A DNA stretch of 10,507 nt, taken from contig CAJTRF010000025.1 of NCBI GenBank assembly GCA_910578525.1, positions 1-10,507 on the forward strand, written 5' to 3'. Under the pieces are notes generated by a model. The model was not told the origin of the DNA. It was given only the letters and a program-made list of their open reading frames with translations, and searched no databases. A program made the translations under genes and the position numbers. Source of the stretch: an uncultured Mycoplasmatales bacterium. Lineage in GTDB: Bacteria > Bacillota_I > Bacilli_A > Mycoplasmatales > Mycoplasmoidaceae. The stretch's first letter is position 1, and every line of letters begins with the position of its first letter. Of the stretch, positions 5,894 through 10,507 are shown piece after piece.

Positions 5894-7202
5894 AGTAGTT
5901 ATTCTGATTCATTATTATATTTCTCTTTTGCATTTCACTAAAGAAAGAATCTACAATAGATTTAGCATCTGTTGCTTTAGTATTTATATCTATGTTAGAT
6001 ATGTTTATGGTACTACTATTGTTGTTGGTATTATTACTTATGTTATTACTACTACTTTTCCACTTTGGATTTGGACTATACAGTAATGGTATCATACTAC
6101 TACTATTAACATTTACATCTCTTTCTTCTTTAGAGTTAATTAGGAATTTAAAAGGTTTAGCTACTATATCTTTAAATTTATTAAACATATTAGATATGTA
6201 ATTAAATATATTATTACTAAGGTATTCTTTAAATAATTTTAATTTATTTAATAGGTTATCTAATCCTTTATATAAAGTAGCAAATAAAGCATTACCATTA
6301 TTCTTCCAAGTTAAGAAATCATCTAGCAGTAAACCTACTATAGTTGCTATAGATGTTATGATTATTGTACTCTTTTGTAGCAGAAGAAAACTCTTTGTTA
6401 ATTTTAGTATACTAGGTATCAGAGAAGAAGATATAGCTATAGCTAAACCTATGAAGAATCCTTTTATAAAATTATCATAAGATTTTATAAATAATATTAA
6501 TTTAGTTAATGAAGAACTAAACTTAGATATAATAGGTAATGTTAATCTAGCAAATAGAGAGAATATAGATTTTAATGATTGAACTAAATTATCAATAGTA
6601 TTCTTAAATCTTAAAGTTATTTCACCATCTTCTTTAGTGTAAATACCATATGCTCTTTGTTTGTTTATTATATTAGTTATGTATTCTTCTCCTTGTCTGA
6701 GTAATAGTATAGTTCCAGTATCTAAACCAAGAGATTTACCATAGGCAAATGATCTTCTTTCGGGTAATTGAGCTAATACATTTGATAGTTCTAATAGTAT
6801 TTCTGTTCCTTTTTTAAGAGAACCATCAGCATTAGTAAAACCAATAGATAATCTATTAAGAATAGGTAAAATACTGCTGTTACCCGTTAAAGCAAATTGT
6901 TCCATATTAGAATTAATAGTAACTAAAGAAGAATTAAAACTATTAACATCTCCTCCCATAGTTTTAACTGCTTCTCCCCATAGTTGTATGGTATCATAAT
7001 CTTCTCCAAGAGTATTAGCTAATCTATTTAGATTAGCATTAACAGCTACAAAAGAATCTAATAATTTCTTTAATCCAAAAGCTTGAAAGATATTAGATCC
7101 TACTTTAGCTATACCATTAATTGATTCTTTAAGTTTATTTATACTTTCTTCTGCAGATTTAGTATCCAGATTAAGAAGTATGGTTAAGGTGTCTAGGAGC
7201 AT
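5880..7202 (-). CDS. Short tail tape measure protein
   Basis: A 440-aa protein that would set tail length and plug the tail tube. Its N-terminal half is helical and includes FVAVNANLNRLANTLGEDYDTIQLWGEAV (about residues 51-79), which resembles the usual 'xaLaxxAxxlGvdvexLqaWgeAa'. Next comes the family block SLGLDTGTILLLRQGEEYITNII, then KQRAYGIYTKEDGEITLRFKNT (about 157-202). Hydrophobic segments lie at about 247-268 and 279-297, ending with DDFLTWKNN. The C-terminal 100 residues are asparagine-rich with an INISNIDINTKATDAKSIVDSF stretch. Relatives commonly have more than 600 aa; with the usual 0.15 nm per residue this length implies a tail of roughly 65 nm. No clear Shine-Dalgarno precedes ATG 7202. 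The gene before it should be the chaperone, but a plus-strand gene lies between. Confidence 0.87.
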   Translation of the reverse strand: MLLDTLTILLNLDTKSAEESINKLKESINGIAKVGSNIFQAFGLKKLLDSFVAVNANLNRLANTLGEDYDTIQLWGEAVKTMGGDVNSFNSSLVTINSNMEQFALTGNSSILPILNRLSIGFTNADGSLKKGTEILLELSNVLAQLPERRSFAYGKSLGLDTGTILLLRQGEEYITNIINKQRAYGIYTKEDGEITLRFKNTIDNLVQSLKSIFSLFARLTLPIISKFSSSLTKLILFIKSYDNFIKGFFIGLAIAISSSLIPSILKLTKSFLLLQKSTIIITSIATIVGLLLDDFLTWKNNGNALFATLYKGLDNLLNKLKLFKEYLSNNIFNYISNMFNKFKDIVAKPFKFLINSKEERDVNVNSSSMIPLLYSPNPKWKSSSNNISNNTNNNSSTINISNIDINTKATDAKSIVDSFFSEMQKRNIIMNQNNYYGLY

Positions 7203-7273
7203 AATAGTAGAAATAAGTTAGTTTATTTGTAGTAATTATTGCAGCAATATATAATAACTATTGTATATATAAT

Positions 7274-7302
7274 TTGTATATGCTAATATGCCATTATATA
7301 CT
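7274..7302 (+). promoter_or_regulatory. Likely promoter of the 144-aa secreted protein gene
   Basis: TATACT at 7297-7302 lies 17 bases after a weak -35, TTGTAT at 7274-7279. The predicted start is near 7309, leaving a short leader. A good ribosome binding site, GAGG at 7314-7317, lies six bases before the ATG at 7324. The ribosome binding site is clear; the promoter boxes are only moderately convincing in this AT-rich DNA. Confidence 0.5.
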
Positions 7303-7323
7303 AATAACTTTGTGAGGTAATTT

Positions 7324-7758
7324 ATGTTATTAAGAAATAAAAGTAGTTTATTATTATTTTTGTTATGTTTAAATGTATTTTCTATAGCAGAGGCATCAAG
7401 GAGTCCTTTTGGATATAAAGAAATTAAACAGGCTATTGCAAGATTAGCTGCTTCAAATAAATTAGGATATGATTATGATGCTAGGCAACTTGATAAAGAG
7501 ATTATAATTAAAGCTATTGAAATGGATAAACAAACTCTAAAAAAATCAAGAATTGACGGTTTAACCGGTACAGTTCAGCAATGTTTAGAGTCTATAGAAA
7601 ATAATAATGGTAAAGAAATATCTGAAGAAATAAGAAATTTTGAACTAGAAATATTACAAAAGAAACCATTAATGGATTTAAACAAAGAAGAAACTGTTCA
7701 AATTTTAAAAGGAGTTACTGGTATGTTTTATGAACAAATAATGTCAAATCAACCGTAA
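7324..7758 (+). CDS. Small secreted or periplasmic protein of unknown function
   Basis: I do not recognise this 144-aa protein. It has a classical Sec signal peptide: positive R4 and K6, hydrophobic core at about residues 9-21, and a likely signal peptidase I site after AEA (residues 22-24). C15 sits inside the core without a lipobox, so it is not a lipoprotein. The mature part (about 120 aa) is charged and probably mostly helical, ending EETVQILKGVTGMFYEQIM, with one cysteine in QQCLESI. It is the only plus-strand gene in the window. It lies between the tail chaperone and tape measure genes, with its own GAGG ribosome binding site and a terminator at 7773-7796. That arrangement fits a phage moron expressed from the prophage, perhaps changing the host surface or acting as an exported effector. 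That role is inference only. Confidence 0.8.
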   Translation: MLLRNKSSLLLFLLCLNVFSIAEASRSPFGYKEIKQAIARLAASNKLGYDYDARQLDKEIIIKAIEMDKQTLKKSRIDGLTGTVQQCLESIENNNGKEISEEIRNFELEILQKKPLMDLNKEETVQILKGVTGMFYEQIMSNQP

Positions 7759-7772
7759 AATAGTTGATTTAG

Positions 7773-7802
7773 TCTCCCTATCTCCAAATAGGGAGATTTA
7801 TA
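7773..7802 (+). terminator. Intrinsic terminator after the secreted protein gene
   Basis: TCTCCCTAT (7773-7781) and ATAGGGAGA (7788-7796) form a perfect 9-bp stem with the six-base loop CTCCAA, followed by TTTATAT. It starts 15 bases after the stop codon. The T-rich tail is short but on the correct side for plus-strand transcription. On the minus strand no T-run follows, so the tail operon may read through it. Confidence 0.75.
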
Positions 7803-7841
7803 TATCAAGTCTAATAACAAATAATAAAATAATTGATTCAT

Positions 7842-8090
7842 TTAGTTATAATCTTTAAATACATTATCACTAACCAATCTCTCATTCAAACCATCAGTCT
7901 CTATTATATCATAAAGTATAAGTGCATCTTCATAACAATAGATAGTTTGTAGTTCATATAGAGTAGCTAACTTATTTGATATGATTATTCCACATAGATT
8001 ATCTATATATCTGTACTCGTAGTATTCTATTTCTTTATCGTTGTCTTTGCTAGTAGTGAATCTACGAGTTTCGTAAAAACCATATTGATA
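7842..8090 (-). CDS. Second part of the tail assembly chaperone, reached by -1 frameshift
   Basis: An open frame of 82 codons without any ATG, GTG or TTG in its first two thirds overlaps the 3' end of the 135-aa chaperone gene in the -1 frame and ends at TAA 7844-7842. It contains the segment ISNKLATLYELQTIYCYEDALILYDII, which resembles the small protein found at this place in related tail clusters (roughly RLATLHELQTVYxxEDxxxLLEI). The sequence after it, NERLVSDNVFKDYN, closes the product. In lambda (G/GT), P2 (E/E') and Mu-like phages the chaperone is made in two forms by ribosomal slippage, and this layout is the same. Candidate slip points are GGTTTTTA at 8081-8074 and the AAAG just before the zero-frame stop; neither is a perfect heptamer. 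The extension could alternatively be a decayed separate gene. Confidence 0.65.
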   Translation of the reverse strand, partial: YQYGFYETRRFTTSKDNDKEIEYYEYRYIDNLCGIIISNKLATLYELQTIYCYEDALILYDIIETDGLNERLVSDNVFKDYN

Positions 8091-8434
8091 CTAAAGAATT
8101 CTTTCTGTAGTAATATTAAGGTATTAATATCTTCTATTATATCATCTACTCTATTGTTAATAAGTTGTATATCTTGATTGAGTTCTTTATTAACAAAGTA
8201 TAGATAATTTAATATATCTTTAGTTAATAGTTCTTCTGTTATATTATGGTCTATAGTTATCTTTTTTGTATCTATACTTTCTTTTATATTATTCTTTACT
8301 TCTATATTGATACTTCCTATTAATCTATTTAGTATCTTCTCAAAAGCTAATACGGGAGCTTGTTTAATCTTGAATGTTTTACCATAGTCAGGACTATCTT
8401 TGTCTTCTATAGTTAGAATTGTTTCTTTTAGCAT
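8027..8434 (-). CDS. Phage tail assembly chaperone (zero-frame product)
   Basis: This 135-aa protein lies before the tape measure gene, where tail assembly chaperones sit. It begins LKETILTIEDKDSPDYGKTFKIKQAPVLAFEKILNRLI, which resembles the family opening RkxItltxgdxrDaGKxFxIxExpAxxaEkWaxRal, and ends INTLILLQKEFFSINMVF, which resembles the usual xxxiseI.tLxxLRxExLxLHxxFF. The product would coat the tape measure protein during tail assembly. It ends at TAG 8029-8027, and an overlapping -1 frame continues for about 60 codons beyond, suggesting a second frameshifted form. Its own start at ATG 8434 has no evident Shine-Dalgarno. The tail tube and sheath genes that usually lie immediately upstream are not in this window; the space is taken by a 513-aa candidate effector gene. 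Confidence 0.75.
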   Translation of the reverse strand: MLKETILTIEDKDSPDYGKTFKIKQAPVLAFEKILNRLIGSINIEVKNNIKESIDTKKITIDHNITEELLTKDILNYLYFVNKELNQDIQLINNRVDDIIEDINTLILLQKEFFSINMVFTKLVDSLLAKTTIKK

Positions 8435-8500
8435 ATTAATAATGTATTGTTATTGATGTGATTTTGAATTAGTGGATTAATTATTGTTTGATTTAAGTTA

Positions 8501-10042
8501 TTATTTAAATCTAGCAAGTCCAGGTTTATCTGGTAATTTAGGTTTAACTATTAGGCATTGATTATGTAATATTGTTTTATTACCGGTATACGCGTTTGGA
8601 TTTATACTATGTGGTCTAACATGTTGATTAAATGGTTTTTTTACAACTTTTTCTCCTATAGAACATTTTCCAAGAGCATTTAATACTGGGTTATCAGCTG
8701 TATTAATCAAAGGACTTGTTTGCATAAGTTGTCCCATATTATCACCTTGTTCTTCAGTGAACCCTTCAACTGATGGCTGAGATAGCTTCTCTACATTAAC
8801 TTGTTCTTTGATTTTTTCTTTAGTTGGCGGCTCGAAAGTACCACCATGCTTTTTTTTAGATGTTGTAGAAGCTAATGGCCCAATGTTTCTTGCTCTGAGT
8901 GTTGTTGGTATAAATCTAGCGGGATAATCATTTTCTTTTGGCGCCTTATCGTTTAGTTCATTTTTAATGTGTCCCGGAATATTATTTTCTCCTTTAAATA
9001 CCCTTTCATAATCTCTCTGAACACTTTCATGAATTGAATTTGCAAATTCAAAAGATCTATTTTTTAAATCTGCTATGTCTGTGTAATGTCCACTTGACAG
9101 TTCTTGGTAAGCACGCCTTGCATAATCTGAACATTTTGGACCAACTTGTATACTTTTAAGATACAAAGAATATGTTTTAATACTACTTACATCAATAAGT
9201 TGATTTAATTGTGAATATATTTCTCTAATACCATAGTCTCTTTGAGTGTGATACATATCATAATCAATAATTGCTCTAGAACTATCAATTATAGCACAAT
9301 CTTCCGGAGTTAACTTAGTATCATTTGAAAGTTTACCATTTTCATCAAATTTAAACTTATTTGTATTAACGGCTATACATATTGTATGACCATCATCACT
9401 AATACCGGAATTACTATATCTGCATGATACCATTATGGTAGCTATACTTTTAGAAGGATCTGACAACTTTGCGCTTCTAACAGCATTGGAAATGTCTTGA
9501 GATAAATTAGAATCACATCTTATATAATGTCCATCTCTTGTTTCACAACCAATTCTAGAATAAAATATTGGTGTATTAGTACCAAGTTCAGCTCTAATAC
9601 ATACTTCTGCTAAAAGATGCCCCATCCTTTTACTATAATTTCTGAGAACATCATCTCTCATTTTAAATACAATATTCTTGCCTAATTCTGAATCTAAATT
9701 TATATTTAAAATTTCTGGAGCATGAAATACATCTTCTTTCACTTTTATAAACTTAAGTTCTATATTACGAGATGAATCTGTATCATTTTTTGATGAAGAA
9801 AGTTCTAAAAAACAACAATTCAAACCTTTTAAACGATATTCGGCTGAGGATGAGTTTGTCTTCTCTTTAGTGCTATACATAACTAAAGTTTCGTTTTTAA
9901 TGAAAATACCTTCCACAAAGTAAGAAAAACTATTTAGAGTGGGCAGCAACCTATCATCTCTTCTATCTACAAATCCCACACTATCTTTTATGATTTTGCT
10001 TCTGCTATTACTATCTTTCTTACTAAAATCAAACTCTGCCAT
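8501..10042 (-). CDS. Unknown 513-aa protein, candidate CE-clan-like effector (protease or acetyltransferase)
   Basis: I do not recognise this protein by family. It has no signal peptide or membrane segment. The middle region has a possible catalytic order: H219 in ISDDGHTICIAVN, D253 in CAIIDSSR, Q299 in IQVGPKCSDYARRAY, and C304. The Ulp1/YopJ group (CE clan) uses His at the start of a strand (HWxxxxI), Asp or Glu in a following strand (xxYDS), and Gln about six residues before a Cys that opens a helix (DCGxF). The match is suggestive, but the cysteine is followed by SD rather than G. Residues 350-513 are proline- and charge-rich and look disordered, ending KPKLPDKPGLARFK. AGAG before ATG 10042 is a weak ribosome binding site, and the 94-aa gene lies 12 bases upstream. 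Cluster position and lack of phage-structural features suggest cargo, perhaps a host-directed effector. Confidence 0.6.
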   Translation of the reverse strand: MAEFDFSKKDSNSRSKIIKDSVGFVDRRDDRLLPTLNSFSYFVEGIFIKNETLVMYSTKEKTNSSSAEYRLKGLNCCFLELSSSKNDTDSSRNIELKFIKVKEDVFHAPEILNINLDSELGKNIVFKMRDDVLRNYSKRMGHLLAEVCIRAELGTNTPIFYSRIGCETRDGHYIRCDSNLSQDISNAVRSAKLSDPSKSIATIMVSCRYSNSGISDDGHTICIAVNTNKFKFDENGKLSNDTKLTPEDCAIIDSSRAIIDYDMYHTQRDYGIREIYSQLNQLIDVSSIKTYSLYLKSIQVGPKCSDYARRAYQELSSGHYTDIADLKNRSFEFANSIHESVQRDYERVFKGENNIPGHIKNELNDKAPKENDYPARFIPTTLRARNIGPLASTTSKKKHGGTFEPPTKEKIKEQVNVEKLSQPSVEGFTEEQGDNMGQLMQTSPLINTADNPVLNALGKCSIGEKVVKKPFNQHVRPHSINPNAYTGNKTILHNQCLIVKPKLPDKPGLARFK

Positions 10043-10054
10043 ATTTCTCTACAA

Positions 10055-10339
10055 TTAAATTTCTTCAGGTTCTATTGACCATTTAGCATCAGGATCCATA
10101 CCTCTAACCTCTAATGCTTTATTATAACCTTCTTTAGTTAACGTTGCCCTAAAGATTTTTCCATTATCACATAAAAAATATATCAATCTATTCTGTAATA
10201 TAAAACAACTATATCCAGCTTCTGATCCACCTGATAAAAAGATTTTTCTTTTATCTGGTAAGACTTCAACAATAGCAGGCTCTTTCTCTACATAAAAATC
10301 AGGATATTTTTTTATGTGTTCATAAATAGCATTACTCAT
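10055..10339 (-). CDS. Unknown 94-aa protein, first gene of the effector-like operon
   Basis: A short soluble protein without recognised domain, signal peptide or membrane segment. It starts MSNAIYEHIKKYPDFYVEKE, continues with a beta-rich middle (EVLPDKRKIFLSGG, SCFILQNRLIYFLCDNGKIFRATL, where strands alternate as in a small barrel), and ends acidic with WSIEPEEI. A strong promoter precedes it and the 513-aa gene follows 12 bases after its stop, so the two are surely co-transcribed. A small protein coded just before a candidate effector could be its secretion chaperone or inhibitor, but nothing in the sequence proves this. AAGAG about nine bases before the ATG is a modest ribosome binding site. 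Confidence 0.7.
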   Translation of the reverse strand: MSNAIYEHIKKYPDFYVEKEPAIVEVLPDKRKIFLSGGSEAGYSCFILQNRLIYFLCDNGKIFRATLTKEGYNKALEVRGMDPDAKWSIEPEEI

Positions 10340-10371
10340 AATTTTACTCTTAATTGTTCAATTATACTTTT

Positions 10372-10399
10372 ATTATACCACAACCTTACAATAAGTCAA
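10372..10399 (-). promoter_or_regulatory. Near-consensus promoter of the 94-aa / 513-aa operon
   Basis: On the minus strand TTGACT (10399-10394), 16 bases, then a perfect TATAAT (10377-10372). Transcription would begin near 10365 and give a leader of about 25 bases before ATG 10339. This is one of the two best promoters in the window. It shows that the operon can be expressed independently of upstream tail genes. Confidence 0.75.
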
Positions 10400-10462
10400 G
10401 AATATAAGTTGCATCAATATATTATGTTGTACTGATAATATATCTATTTATTATTATCTTTA

Positions 10463-10485
10463 TTTTTTAATAATTTATTAAAAAA
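10463..10485. repeat. A/T-only inverted repeat at the right end
   Basis: TTTTTTAATA (10463-10472) and TATTAAAAAA (10476-10485) are perfect 10-base arms around ATT. With no G or C the hairpin is weak. It could be a two-way terminator closing a gene to the right, but simple composition could also produce it. Otherwise the 10400-10507 stretch holds nothing I can support. Confidence 0.35.
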
Positions 10486-10507
10486 ATAAGATTTGTTGTA
10501 AATTAAA

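Noticed and set aside
5992..6201. Plus-strand open frame of 69 codons, leucine-rich
   Set aside because: Complement of the asparagine-rich end of the tape measure gene.
1..10507. tRNA, rRNA, CRISPR array, insertion sequence or integrase
   Set aside because: I saw no sign of any on either strand; no attachment site can be placed within the window.

Overview
The window is a strongly AT-rich bacterial segment carrying the tail and baseplate part of a contractile-tailed (Mu/P2-like) prophage. Nearly all of it is on the minus strand and is read from right to left. I cannot name the host from sequence alone. The extreme AT bias, asparagine-rich proteins, prophage tail genes and an effector-like gene suggest an intracellular or host-associated proteobacterium, possibly Rickettsiales. 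That is an inference of low confidence.

Layout from right to left, in the direction of transcription. A near-consensus promoter (10372-10399) drives a 94-aa unknown protein and a 513-aa protein with an H...D...Q...C arrangement like that of CE-clan cysteine proteases or acetyltransferases (candidate effector). Next is a tail assembly chaperone (8027-8434) whose second part (7842-8090) lies in the -1 frame with no start codon, as in lambda G/GT-type frameshift pairs. A plus-strand gene for a 144-aa secreted protein follows, with its own ribosome binding site and terminator. The tail series is then short tape measure protein, Dit-like protein, DUF6983-like protein, baseplate hub, Gp138-type spike, gp25-like wedge protein, baseplate J, a frameshifted DUF2612 protein, and the start of a tail fibre that runs off the left edge.

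Between spike and gp25-like protein, which are usually adjacent, about 1 kb has been inserted. It holds a 222-aa Abi-family HEPN protein (RNxxxH motif) on the minus strand. On each side of it, on the plus strand, lies a small locus of the same design: a near-perfect sigma-70 promoter followed by a hairpin whose arms contain CCWGG and whose loop contains CAAGT. One of the two ends in a T-run terminator. This HEPN protein with two flanking small-RNA loci is the best candidate here for an undescribed system, probably a phage-defence or toxin-antitoxin cassette carried by the prophage.

The structural genes overlap by a few bases, as expected of one translationally coupled operon. Three cargo units (effector pair, secreted protein, Abi cassette) interrupt that order and have their own signals, as phage morons do. 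Two structural reading frames are split. The chaperone split looks programmed. The DUF2612 split looks like a 2-bp duplication, so the tail may be decaying, unless it is a sequencing error.
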